Positions 8,162 to 16,229 of a DNA stretch of 64,000 nucleotides are shown piece after piece (the stretch's first letter is position 1; every line of letters begins with the position of its first letter). Source of the DNA: Sinomonas sp. ASV322 (GTDB lineage: Bacteria; Actinomycetota; Actinomycetes; Actinomycetales; Micrococcaceae); assembly GCF_030908245.1 (NCBI RefSeq), contig NZ_JAVFJJ010000004.1, forward strand, positions 1-64,000, in the 5' to 3' direction. The translations under genes and the position numbers were made by a program. Under the pieces are notes generated by a model, which was given only the letters and a program-made list of their open reading frames with translations, ran no database searches and was not told where the DNA came from.

Positions 8162-8881
8162 ATGAGCACCGTCGATTCCCTCGAGCCCGACGAGTCCGGG
8201 ACGGACAGCGTGACGGTCGCAGAGCTTGGCGCCGAGAGCGCCGCGCAGCGCCGCGACCGGTTTGAGCGCGACGCCATGCAGTATGTCGACCAGCTGTATT
8301 CGGCAGCGATGCGCATGGCCCGCAACCAAGCCGACGCCGAGGACTTGGTCCAGGAGGCGTACGCGAAGGCCTTCGCCGCGTTCCACCAGTACAAGCCGGG
8401 CACGAACCTCAAGGCCTGGCTGTACCGCATCCTGACGAACACGTACATCAACCTGTACCGGAAGCGGCAGCGCGAACCACAGCAGGCCAATACCGACACG
8501 GTCGAGGACTGGCAGCTCGCGCGGGCCGAGTCGCACTCTTCGACGGGTCTGCGTTCTGCCGAGGCAGAGGCACTCGACCATCTGCCGGATTCCGACGTCA
8601 AGGACGCGCTGCAGTCGATCCCCGAGGAATTCCGGCTCGCCGTCTATTTCGCCGATGTCGAGGGCTTCGCCTACAAGGAGATCTCGGAGATCATGGGCAC
8701 GCCGATCGGCACGGTCATGTCGAGGCTCCATCGCGGCAGGAAGCTGCTGCGGGACCGGCTCGCGGACTACGCGGCTGAACGCGGTTTTGCGGGTGCCAGC
8801 GCATCGGCGAGCTCCGGTGCGAACGCCAGTGCGGGTGCGACCGCAAGAACTAGCTTGAGCAAGCAGGAGAAGGAACGATGA
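8162..8881 (+). CDS. sigH: ECF sigma factor of the SigH/SigR thiol-stress group
   Basis: 239 residues. Region 2 contains [20 protein letters not shown] (about 55-75) and the [13 protein letters not shown] block; region 4 contains [20 protein letters not shown] followed by the [13 protein letters not shown] helix. This is the ECF12 (SigR/SigH) type, which activates thioredoxin and other thiol-stress genes. The frame is open well upstream; ATG at 8162 matches the expected N-terminus, with no strong ribosome-binding site, so a leaderless or longer form stays possible. The last 30 residues are an Ala/Ser-rich tail. The stop overlaps the rsrA start (ATGA). Together with its own-type promoter this forms a feedback loop. 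Confidence 0.93.
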   Translation: MSTVDSLEPDESGTDSVTVAELGAESAAQRRDRFERDAMQYVDQLYSAAMRMARNQADAEDLVQEAYAKAFAAFHQYKPGTNLKAWLYRILTNTYINLYRKRQREPQQANTDTVEDWQLARAESHSSTGLRSAEAEALDHLPDSDVKDALQSIPEEFRLAVYFADVEGFAYKEISEIMGTPIGTVMSRLHRGRKLLRDRLADYAAERGFAGASASASSGANASAGATARTSLSKQEKER

Positions 8882-9150
8882 GCAACTGTCAGGGACTCGG
8901 CGATTGCGACGAATCGCGGCTTGAGCGCCTCTATGAGTACCTTGACGGCGCGCTGCCGGCCGTGGACGTCGCCGAGATCCGCTCCCATCTCGAGTCCTGC
9001 GCCGAGTGCCGCGAGGAGCACAACCTCGAGTGCATGATCCGCAGCGCCATGAAGCGAAGCTGCAGCGAGCAGGCTCCCGCGACGCTCAAGACGAGCATTC
9101 TCGAGAAGATCCACGCGATCCGGGCGACGGCCGAGACCGCAGAGGTCTGA
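8878..9150 (+). CDS. rsrA: Zinc-binding redox anti-sigma factor RsrA/RshA
   Basis: A 90-residue ZAS-family anti-sigma factor. H37, C41 and C44 (HLESCAEC) form the HxxxCxxC motif, and C10 is the likely fourth zinc ligand; the spacing equals that of Streptomyces RsrA. Further cysteines are C4, C52 and C62, so a disulfide switch like the RsrA one is possible. Known biology: reduced, zinc-bound RsrA holds SigR; oxidation releases zinc and the sigma factor. ATG overlaps the sigH stop, giving coupled, near-equimolar synthesis. A strong terminator follows. Confidence 0.93.
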   Translation: MSNCQGLGDCDESRLERLYEYLDGALPAVDVAEIRSHLESCAECREEHNLECMIRSAMKRSCSEQAPATLKTSILEKIHAIRATAETAEV

Positions 9151-9172
9151 GCCCCACACCCCCAGGCACGCA

Positions 9173-9204
9173 AAATGGCCCGGAGCTATAGCTCCGGGCC
9201 ATTT
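9173..9204. terminator. Bidirectional terminator between rsrA and bL37 genes
   Basis: A perfect 32-base palindrome: arm AAATGGCCCGGAGCTA and its exact complement. It ends in ATTT on either strand and sits between convergent genes, so it can stop transcription from both sides. Confidence 0.85.
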
Positions 9205-9246
9205 CCGCATCCACGGGGATCCCGCTGGGGCATCCCACGAGGCGCC

Positions 9247-9321
9247 TCAGGCGTTGGGGCGCCGACCGTGGTTCGCGCCGCTCTTCTTGCGGTCACGGCG
9301 CTTGCGTGCACGCTTGCTCAT
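9247..9321 (-). CDS. Large-subunit ribosomal protein bL37
   Basis: A 24-residue, strongly basic protein (MSKRARKRRDRKK, ending in ANHGRRPNA). It matches the short actinobacterial large-subunit protein bL37 seen in mycobacterial ribosome structures, with the conserved C-terminal NHG-RPN segment. ATG at 9321 has GGAGG six bases upstream; a longer in-frame extension upstream looks non-coding. It is short enough to be missed by automatic annotation. The role is structural, binding rRNA. Confidence 0.85.
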   Translation of the reverse strand: MSKRARKRRDRKKSGANHGRRPNA

Positions 9322-9444
9322 AGGGGCCTCCTTCGACTCGGTAAACGTTGTGGCCCAGAAGGCCGCCCACCATCTTCCCACATCCGCGTCGCCGGGCCTA
9401 AACGTGCTGCTCGCCTCAACGCCCGCGCCAGGCGACAAGCGCGC

Positions 9445-10149
9445 TCAGCCGCGGAGCGAGTTCCTGACCGCGATCCGCGCCTGGTCGAGGACCGTCCGCA
9501 GGGTTTCGAGCGTCACGTCCGTGACGGGATAGCGCGCGGCGTGGGTGCGCAGTTCGACGCGCACGTCGTCGCGGAACGCCTGGACGAGCATCTCGGCCTC
9601 CTTGAGCCGCCCTTGGCTTTCGCGGCTGAACCGCTCCGGCGAAGGCTCGCGCGGTTCCTCGCCGGCCGCTTCCTGCCAGGCCGAGGACGACGGCGGGCTG
9701 GCTCCGTAGGGCTGTTTCGCCGTCGTCCGCGCCTCGACGCGGACGCTGCGGGCCACCTGACGCGCCGACTCTGCGGTCGCCGCGAGATCCGCACGCAGCC
9801 CGCGCATGCTCGCGCGCAGCTCGTCGCGCAGGGAGTCGGCGAGGCGGCGCACCGATGCCGAGATGTCCTGCTCGACGTCCGCGAGCTCCTCGCGCCGCGC
9901 GTTGAGCTCGTGCAGGCCGGCCTCCGTGATGCGGTAGATGCTGCGCCGCCCCTCCGACGCCGCCTCGACGAGGCCCTCCTCCTGGAGCTTCGCGAGGCGG
10001 GGATAGATCGTGCCGGGACTCGGGGCGTACGTGCCGCCGAACCGGTCGCTCAGCGCCTTGATGAGCTCGTAGCCATGGCGCGGGCCGTCCTCGAGGAGCG
10101 CGAGGAGGTACAGCCGGAGCGCGCCGTGGGCGAAGACCGGGGGTGTCAC
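9445..10149 (-). CDS. PadR-family transcriptional regulator
   Basis: 234 residues. An N-terminal winged helix (1-80) carries the PadR signature: YLLALLEDGPRHGYELIKAL, then PSPGTIYPRLAKLQEEGLV and the wing RRSIYRITEAG. The following part (85-234) is longer than in small PadR proteins, with helical and Pro/Ser/Glu-rich stretches, and could carry dimerisation or partner contacts. The GTG start overlaps the stop of the DUF4097 gene (GTGA), so the two are coupled. Two palindromes of the kind bound by PadR proteins precede the operon at 11072-11110, which suggests autorepression. Confidence 0.88.
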   Translation of the reverse strand: MTPPVFAHGALRLYLLALLEDGPRHGYELIKALSDRFGGTYAPSPGTIYPRLAKLQEEGLVEAASEGRRSIYRITEAGLHELNARREELADVEQDISASVRRLADSLRDELRASMRGLRADLAATAESARQVARSVRVEARTTAKQPYGASPPSSSAWQEAAGEEPREPSPERFSRESQGRLKEAEMLVQAFRDDVRVELRTHAARYPVTDVTLETLRTVLDQARIAVRNSLRG

Positions 10150-11009
10150 TCCGTGGCCCGCTCTTCCTGGGGTGCGGCACCGTCGGTGTTGCCGTCACCG
10201 TTGGCGCCCGCCCCCGCGTGCACGACCGAGACGTTGCCCGAGACGGTGTTCGTCCGCAGGACCATGAGCTTGAGGTCGGGCCCGAGGATCGTCTCGAGGC
10301 GGCCCTTGATCGACGAGAAACGGGATTCGTCGACGACGATGCGGCCTGACACGGTCGTGGCCGAGAGGTCGACGCCGACATCGCGGGGGAGCCGGATCGT
10401 GACGTCGCCGCTCACGGTGCTCGCCCCGAGCGACTCGCAGTAGCCCTCGGTGTCGAACACGAGATCGCCCGAGACGGACTTGGCCCTGACGTCCTTGAGG
10501 CGTCCGGAGGCCGTGACCTCGCCCGAGACGGTCTTGGCGGTGAGGATGCCGTCATGGCTGCGGGCGATGACGTCTCCGCTCACGGTGTTGAGATGGAGCT
10601 CGCCGCGAGTTCCGTCGCCGAGCACCGAGCCCGAGACCGTGTTGAGCTTCGTCACCGGTCCCGTCCCTGACGCGAGGCCGTCCCCGCTCACCGTGCCGAT
10701 CTCGACGGGGACGCCCGCCGGGATGGCGATCGAGATGACCGCGTGGTTTTCGCTGGACCCGGACACCGTGCTCATGAGGGTCTTGAACCAGCCCTCGAGT
10801 CCTTGGATCTGGTGGCGGACCTCGAGCCGCCCGTTGTCGAGGCTCACGGCGACTGCGTCGCCGGACACCTCGCTGATTTCGATGACCGCGTCGGGGCGGT
10901 CGTGCACGATCACGTCGAGCCGCCCTCCCACGATCCCGGCGCGCAGCGATGTGACGCCGTCGACCGTAATGGTCTGCGCCTCGGTGACGTTCCAATTCTC
11001 TGCGGACAT
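10146..11009 (-). CDS. DUF4097-family beta-helical protein
   Basis: 287 residues built of a repeated TVSG/TVSGD motif: NTVSGSVLG, NTVSGDVIA, KTVSGEVTA, KSVSGDLVF, STVSGDVTI, TTVSGRIVV and NTVSGNVSV, roughly every 18-30 residues. This predicts the right-handed beta-helix of DUF4097/adhesin-like proteins. There is no signal peptide or membrane segment, so it is probably cytoplasmic. ATG at 11009 follows GAGGAGGGG. Pairing of DUF4097 with PadR is common in Actinobacteria and Firmicutes; the molecular function is not known. It may be a scaffold or sensor for PadR (inference). Confidence 0.85.
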   Translation of the reverse strand: MSAENWNVTEAQTITVDGVTSLRAGIVGGRLDVIVHDRPDAVIEISEVSGDAVAVSLDNGRLEVRHQIQGLEGWFKTLMSTVSGSSENHAVISIAIPAGVPVEIGTVSGDGLASGTGPVTKLNTVSGSVLGDGTRGELHLNTVSGDVIARSHDGILTAKTVSGEVTASGRLKDVRAKSVSGDLVFDTEGYCESLGASTVSGDVTIRLPRDVGVDLSATTVSGRIVVDESRFSSIKGRLETILGPDLKLMVLRTNTVSGNVSVVHAGAGANGDGNTDGAAPQEERATE

Positions 11010-11071
11010 GACCCCTCCTCGCGGAATCCCTTCCAAAGACCCTGACACCGGCCGTCGGGGGCGGTGCCGAT

Positions 11072-11110
11072 ACGCGATATATCGCGTTCTTGAAACACGA
11101 TATATCGCGT
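11072..11110. promoter_or_regulatory. Twin palindromic operators of the DUF4097-PadR operon
   Basis: ACGCGATATATCGCGT (11072-11087) is a perfect 16-base palindrome. ACACGATATATCGCGT (11095-11110) differs from it by one base. The starts are 23 bases apart, about two helical turns, placing both on nearly the same DNA face. CGATATATCG-type cores are typical PadR targets, so autoregulation is likely. Confidence 0.75.
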
Positions 11111-11145
11111 TGTTGGGTTGCGCAAGGGGTTCCTGGAAACGTTCA

Positions 11146-11187
11146 GGGGTCAGCTTCCGTGGGTCCTGACCCACGGAAGCTGACCCC
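11146..11187. terminator. 20-bp perfect inverted repeat, probable terminator
   Basis: GGGGTCAGCTTCCGTGGGTC (11146-11165) is followed by CT and then its exact complement (11168-11187). It lies just after the SGNH-like gene on the minus strand and upstream of the DUF4097 promoter. A plain T-tract is lacking, so it may be a transcript-end stabiliser or a dispersed palindromic element. Confidence 0.6.
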
Positions 11188-11199
11188 AAAACGGAGGAA

Positions 11200-11805
11200 C
11201 TACTGCTGTGGCTGCTGGAGCCTCAGCCACGGGAACCACCCGCGGTGCAGGACGAGCCAGGCGATGAGGCCGTAGCCAGCCTGGCCCGGCGCGCCCGCGT
11301 TGGCGGTGAGATCCCCGCGCCACTGCTCGTGGTTCAGAAGGGGCGAGAACGTGTCGACGTAGTAGTGCTTGCGCCGCGTCGTGACGTCCGCGAACGCGGT
11401 GTTGAGCTCGGCGAGCCGCCGGTTCTGGACCGGGTCGAGCGTCGGCGGGGGGCCGACGACGAAGACCTCGGCACTGTTCTGCGCCGCGCTGTCGAGGATG
11501 TTGGCCACATTGAGGCGGCTCCGGGCCGGCGAGATGCCGAATTCGATGTCGCGGCCCGAAAGCCCAATCACGAGGCGGTTCTCGTAGCCGTCGCCGAAGC
11601 GGCGCTGCGCCTCGGCGAGCCAGCGGGTCGAGAGGGATTCCGTGCCCTCCTGAGGGGCCGCGAGCACATAGCTCTCAAGCGTGAGATCCTCGCGCGGTGT
11701 CCGAGCGAGGACGCGGCCGAGCCAGCCGAGAGCCCGGGGGTCGCCGTTTCCTGCCAGCAGCTCGTCGCCGATCGCCGCGAGGCGAACTTTCCTCTCCTGC
11801 GCCAT
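11200..11805 (-). CDS. SGNH/GDSL-like hydrolase
   Basis: 201 residues with an SGNH-like fold. Block I reads LAAIGDELLAGNGDPRALGW (GDE where catalytic members have GDS, so the nucleophile Ser is replaced). Block III-like LVIGLSGRDIEFG and the C-terminal NAGAPGQAGYGLIAWLVL stand where DxxH is expected; neither Asp nor His is seen there. The protein may be a non-catalytic relative or use different residues. It has no signal peptide. ATG at 11805 is preceded by GGAGG; an upstream GTG (11817) is less likely. A terminator follows. The family is common in Arthrobacter-like genomes; its role is unknown. Confidence 0.65.
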   Translation of the reverse strand: MAQERKVRLAAIGDELLAGNGDPRALGWLGRVLARTPREDLTLESYVLAAPQEGTESLSTRWLAEAQRRFGDGYENRLVIGLSGRDIEFGISPARSRLNVANILDSAAQNSAEVFVVGPPPTLDPVQNRRLAELNTAFADVTTRRKHYYVDTFSPLLNHEQWRGDLTANAGAPGQAGYGLIAWLVLHRGWFPWLRLQQPQQ

Positions 11806-11940
11806 GCGCTCCTCCACGTCCCTGCCGGCGCCGTGCGCGCACGGCTCTCTCGGCTCCCGAGTCTAGCGAACGAAGGGCGCGGGCCCCGGGAGGCCGAGCG
11901 GCCTTCGCGGGTCCTCGATGCTTCCTGAGCGGGGACGACG

Positions 11941-11976
11941 ACGGCCCGCGCCTTCGGGGATGAAGGCGCGGGCCGT
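11941..11976. terminator. Terminator of kgd
   Basis: ACGGCCCGCGCCTTC (11941-11955) pairs perfectly with GAAGGCGCGGGCCGT (11962-11976) around a six-base loop, 20 bases after the kgd stop on the minus strand. Confidence 0.75.
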
Positions 11977-11995
11977 GCGTGGGCCGTCGAGCGGG

Positions 11996-14900
11996 TCAGA
12001 CCTGGATGAAGCACTCCTCGAGGAGCGTGGTCTCCTCGGCCGTGTGCCGCTTCATCGAACCAGCCGACGTCGCCGCCGAGGCCGGGCGCGAGACGAGCGT
12101 GAGCGGGCGGCCGAGGGTCGGCGCGAGGTTGAGCGCGAGGAAGGACCACGCGCCCTGGTTCGCGGGCTCGTCCTGGGCCCACACGACCTCGGCGTTCGGG
12201 TACTTCGCGAGCTCCGCCGCGATCTCTGCCTCGGGCAGCGGGTAGAGCTGCTCGAGGCGGACGATCGCCGTCGTCGTGTCCTTCGCCTTCGTGCGCTGGG
12301 CGAGCAGGTCGTAGTAGAGGCGGCCCGAGACGAGCAGGACGCGCTGCACGCCGTTCGCATCGAGGTTCTCGTGCTCGGGGATGACCGGGCGGAACGTGCC
12401 GGTCGTGAACTCCTCGACGGGGGACGCGGCCGCCTTGAGGCGCAGGAGCTGCTTCGGCGTGAAGACGATGAGCGGCTTCCGCGGCCGGCTGTACGCCTGG
12501 CGACGCAGGAGGTGGAAGTGAGACGCGGGCGTACTCGGATGCGCGACGATCATGTTGTCCTCGGCGCACATCTGGAGGAAGCGCTCGATGCGCGCGGACG
12601 AGTGGTCCGGCCCCTGGCCCTCATAGCCGTGCGGAAGGAGCATGACGACGGACGAGCGCTGGCCCCACTTCTGCTCGGCCGACGAGATGAACTCGTCGAT
12701 GATGGTCTGGGCGCCGTTGACGAAGTCGCCGAACTGCGCCTCCCACAGCACGAGCGCCTCAGGCCGCTCGACGGAGTAGCCGTACTCGAAGCCGAGGGCC
12801 GCGTACTCGGAGAGGGACGAGTCGTAGATCGCGAGCTTCGCCTGGCCGTCCGAGAGGTTGCCGAGCGGCGTCCATTCGGCACCCGTCGTGCGGTCGTGGA
12901 ACACCGCGTGGCGCTGGACGAACGTGCCACGCCGCGAGTCCTGGCCCGCGAGGCGCACCGGGACGCCCTCCGCGACGAGCGAGCCGAAGGCGGCAAGCTC
13001 GCCGAAACCCCAGTCGATGCCGCCCTCGCGGGACATCTGCTCGCGGCGCTCGAGGAGCTGCTTGAGCTTCGGGTGCACCGTGAAGTCCGAGGGGATTTCG
13101 AGGTGCGCCTGGCCGACGCGCGCGAGCGTCTCCGTGCTGATCGCGGTCGACTCGGGGTGACGCTCGCCGGTCGAGTCCTCCTGCTGCTGCGAGATCGGGC
13201 GCTCGAGGTCGGAGACGGCCTTGAGATCGCTTGTGACGATCGGGATCGGCGAGGTCTGCGCGGCATGCGTCTCGGCGAAGACGCGCTCAAGCCGCTCCTG
13301 ATAGTCGCGGAGCAGCTGCTCGGCCTCGTCCTGCGTGATGTCGCCGCGCCCGATGAGGCTCTCGGTGTAGAGCTTGCGCACCGAGCGCTTGGCCTCGATG
13401 AGGTTGTACATGAGCGGCTGCGTCATCGACGGGTCGTCGCCCTCGTTGTGGCCGCGGCGGCGGTAGCACACGAGGTCGATCACAACGTCCTTGTGGAAGC
13501 GCTCACGGAAGCGGTACGCGAGCTGGGCCACGCGGACGACCGCCTCGGGGTCGTCGCCGTTGACGTGGAAGATCGGTGCCTGGACCATCTTCGCGACGTC
13601 CGTCGAGTACACCGAGGAGCGCGAGGCGGACGGCGAGGTGGTGAAGCCGACCTGGTTGTTCACGATGATGTGGATCGTGCCGCCCGTGCGGTAACCGCGC
13701 AACTGGGAGAGGTTCAGGGTCTCGGCGACCACGCCCTGGCCCGCGAACGCCGCGTCGCCGTGGACGAGGATCGGAAGGACCGGGAAGGCCTCGCCCGTGT
13801 CGAGGCGGTCCTGCTTCGCGCGCACGATGCCCTCGAGCACCGGGTCGACGGCCTCGAGGTGCGAGGGGTTCGCGGCGAGGTAGACCTTGGTCTGCTTGCC
13901 GTTCTCCGCCGTGAAGGTGCCCTCGGTGCCGAGGTGGTACTTGACGTCACCCGAGCCCTGGACGCTGCGCGGATCCTGCGCGCCCTCGAATTCGCGGAAC
14001 ACCTGCGCGTACGTCTTGCCGGCGATGTTCGTGAGCACGTTGAGGCGTCCGCGGTGTGCCATGCCGATGCCCACCTCGTCGAGCCCGTCCTCGGCGGCCT
14101 CCGAGAGGATCGCGTCGAGCATCGGGATGAGGGACTCGCCGCCCTCGAGGGAGAAGCGCTTCTGGCCCACGAACTTCGTCTGGAGGAACGTCTCGAACGC
14201 CTCGGCCGCGTTGAGGCGCGACACGATCCGAAGCTGCTCCTCGCGGCTCGGCTTCTTGTACGTGTGCTCGATCTCGTCCTGGAACCACTTGCGCTCGGCG
14301 GGCTCTTGGAGGTGCATGTACTCCGTGCCGGTAGTGCGGCAGTAGGCGTCGCGGAGCACGCCGAGGATCTGCCGGAACTTGAGCACCGGCTTGCCGCCGA
14401 AGCCGCCCGTTGGCCACTCTCGGTCGAGGTCCCACAGCGTGAGGCCGTACGTGAGGACATCGAGGTCCGGGTGTCTGCGCTGAACGTACTCGAGCGGGTT
14501 CGTGTCCGCCATGAGGTGCCCGCGCACGCGGTACGCGTGGATGAGCTGCTGGATCCGGGCCACCTTGTTGATGGTGTCCTCGGGGTTGATCTGGAGGTCC
14601 GGGCTCCACCGGACGGGCTCGTACGGGATACGCAGGGATTCGAAGATCTCGTCGTAGAAGCCCTGCTCGCCGAGGAGGAGCTGGTGCACGATCCGCAGGA
14701 ACTCGCCCGAACCCGCGCCCTGGATGACGCGGTGGTCGTAGGTCGAGGTGAGCGTGATGATCTTGCCCACTGCCTGGAGGGCGAGGATCTTCTCCGAGGA
14801 GCCCTGGAATTCGGCGGGGTACTCGAGGGCGCCGACACCGACGATCGCGGCCTGGCCCTTCGAGAGGCGCGGGACAGAGTGGACCGTGCCGATGCCGCCC

Positions 14901-15856
14901 GGGTTCGTGAGCGAGACGGTGGTGCCGGCGTAGTCGTCCGCGGTCAGCTTGCCCGCACGGGCGCGCTTGATGAGGTCCTCGTAGGTGTGCCAGAACTCCG
15001 AGAAGTTCATCGTCTCGGCCTTCTTGACGTTCGGGACGACGAGGAGGCGTGTTCCATCGTCCCTCGGAAGGTCGATCGCGATGCCGAAGTTGACGTGCGC
15101 GTGCTGGATCGCGACCGGCTTGCCGTCGACCTCGTCGTAGCTCACGTTCATCGACGGCATGAGCTTGAGGGCACGGATCACGGCGAAGCCGATGAGATGC
15201 GTGAAGGAGACCTTGCCGCCGCGGACGCGGACGAGGTGGTTGTTGATCACGACGCGGTTGTCCATGAGGAGCTTCGCGGGGACCGCGCGGACGGTCGTTG
15301 CCGTGGGAACCTCGAGGCTCGTGATCATGTTCGCCGCGATGGCCTTGGACGGCCCGCGCAGGGTCGTGACGACGTCTTCCTCGACGGTCTCGTCCTTGGC
15401 CGACTTGGGCAGCTGGGCGGGAATGGGGCTCGTTGCCGAGGGCCGGGCACCGTCGCGGACGACGGCGGCGGCGCCCCTCTTCGGGGCCGGAGCCGCCGTG
15501 GGCGGTGCAGCGGGCGGGGTCGGGGCTGCCGCGGTCGGCGCGGCGGGGGCCGGCGCCGGCGGGGCGGCAGGAGCGGCGGCCTGAGGGGCACCGGTGCCCG
15601 TCGTCGGCGTGCTGGTCTTGGGGAGCTCACGGGTGAGGGTGTCGACGGAGCCCGGCCTCGGCGCGCCGTTCACGACGACGGAGCTGCTCGCCGCCGGCCC
15701 GCCACTCGCGGAATCGGATTCGAAGGATTCGAACAGGGGCCACCACTTCGAGTCGACCGAGTTCTTGTTCTTCTGGTACTGCTCGTAGAGCTCGTCGACA
15801 AGCCACTCATTCCCGCCGAATTCCTCGGGCAGGCGGTGGGTTGGCAGTTCTGGCAC
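11996..15856 (-). CDS. kgd: Multifunctional 2-oxoglutarate dehydrogenase/decarboxylase (Kgd, fused E2-E1)
   Basis: 1286 residues, close to mycobacterial Kgd and corynebacterial OdhA. A short N-terminal E1 helix motif (LPEEFGGNEWLVDELYEQYQ) is followed by a Pro/Ala-rich linker (about 85-130). An E2 succinyltransferase domain follows, with active-site STYDHRVIQGAGSG near residue 380; there is no lipoyl domain. The rest is the thiamine-diphosphate E1 part, with GMAHRGRLNVL, VHGDAAFAGQGVV, YRRRGHNEGDDPSMTQP and LPHGYEGQGPDHSSAR. Function: TCA-cycle conversion of 2-oxoglutarate to succinyl-CoA with partner E2/E3 proteins, or decarboxylation. In this family a GarA/OdhI FHA protein inhibits it; none is in the window. 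GTG start. Monocistronic, with its own terminator. Confidence 0.95.
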   Translation of the reverse strand: MPELPTHRLPEEFGGNEWLVDELYEQYQKNKNSVDSKWWPLFESFESDSASGGPAASSSVVVNGAPRPGSVDTLTRELPKTSTPTTGTGAPQAAAPAAPPAPAPAAPTAAAPTPPAAPPTAAPAPKRGAAAVVRDGARPSATSPIPAQLPKSAKDETVEEDVVTTLRGPSKAIAANMITSLEVPTATTVRAVPAKLLMDNRVVINNHLVRVRGGKVSFTHLIGFAVIRALKLMPSMNVSYDEVDGKPVAIQHAHVNFGIAIDLPRDDGTRLLVVPNVKKAETMNFSEFWHTYEDLIKRARAGKLTADDYAGTTVSLTNPGGIGTVHSVPRLSKGQAAIVGVGALEYPAEFQGSSEKILALQAVGKIITLTSTYDHRVIQGAGSGEFLRIVHQLLLGEQGFYDEIFESLRIPYEPVRWSPDLQINPEDTINKVARIQQLIHAYRVRGHLMADTNPLEYVQRRHPDLDVLTYGLTLWDLDREWPTGGFGGKPVLKFRQILGVLRDAYCRTTGTEYMHLQEPAERKWFQDEIEHTYKKPSREEQLRIVSRLNAAEAFETFLQTKFVGQKRFSLEGGESLIPMLDAILSEAAEDGLDEVGIGMAHRGRLNVLTNIAGKTYAQVFREFEGAQDPRSVQGSGDVKYHLGTEGTFTAENGKQTKVYLAANPSHLEAVDPVLEGIVRAKQDRLDTGEAFPVLPILVHGDAAFAGQGVVAETLNLSQLRGYRTGGTIHIIVNNQVGFTTSPSASRSSVYSTDVAKMVQAPIFHVNGDDPEAVVRVAQLAYRFRERFHKDVVIDLVCYRRRGHNEGDDPSMTQPLMYNLIEAKRSVRKLYTESLIGRGDITQDEAEQLLRDYQERLERVFAETHAAQTSPIPIVTSDLKAVSDLERPISQQQEDSTGERHPESTAISTETLARVGQAHLEIPSDFTVHPKLKQLLERREQMSREGGIDWGFGELAAFGSLVAEGVPVRLAGQDSRRGTFVQRHAVFHDRTTGAEWTPLGNLSDGQAKLAIYDSSLSEYAALGFEYGYSVERPEALVLWEAQFGDFVNGAQTIIDEFISSAEQKWGQRSSVVMLLPHGYEGQGPDHSSARIERFLQMCAEDNMIVAHPSTPASHFHLLRRQAYSRPRKPLIVFTPKQLLRLKAAASPVEEFTTGTFRPVIPEHENLDANGVQRVLLVSGRLYYDLLAQRTKAKDTTTAIVRLEQLYPLPEAEIAAELAKYPNAEVVWAQDEPANQGAWSFLALNLAPTLGRPLTLVSRPASAATSAGSMKRHTAEETTLLEECFIQV

Positions 15857-16229
15857 GGGAGATACGCCTCTTCCATCGATCTATTCGGTCCGTCAGCCGG
15901 TCTTCTCACAGACCAGCAGTCGGGCCATGGCCCGGCAGGCGGTTCGAACGTCGGGACAGGAGCCGCCTGCCGCCGTGAACGCTGGGATTTCGACCTTCGC
16001 GCCCACACTCCCGACCAGTCTAGTGAGCCCGCGCGCGAAACGGGCAATCCGTGCTGAGTGTCACATCGAATGACGTTCGATTGGCTTCTGGGGCGGCTGA
16101 TAAGCTGAAAGGGCTATGGACGATGACCCTCACCGATCCAGTTTCCGACGCCCTTTTGTTTCTACACGCTGTCGAAATTGTCGGCGTTCGTGCTCCCTCC
16201 CGTCAGACGCCCGGGTGGTCGAGGCCTGA
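15857..16229. other. Divergent intergenic region between kgd and the CNNM/CBS operon
   Basis: 373 bases carrying the promoters of both divergent genes. I see no gene and no recognisable riboswitch. The ribosome-binding site of the plus-strand gene is GAGG five bases before ATG 16230. A possible -10 (TAAGCT at 16101-16106) has TTGGCT only 14 bases upstream, too close for a confident promoter. Confidence 0.5.

Noticed and set aside
12000-15850. A 1379-codon plus-strand open frame opposite kgd
   Set aside because: Arg/Glu/Leu-rich shadow of a strongly conserved gene on the other strand.
16081-16106. TTGGCT/TAAGCT promoter for the CNNM operon
   Set aside because: Spacer of 14 bases is too short for a normal sigma-70-type promoter.
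15857-16229. Metal-sensing riboswitch upstream of the CNNM/CBS genes
   Set aside because: Looked for Mg- or Mn-riboswitch core sequences and found none.
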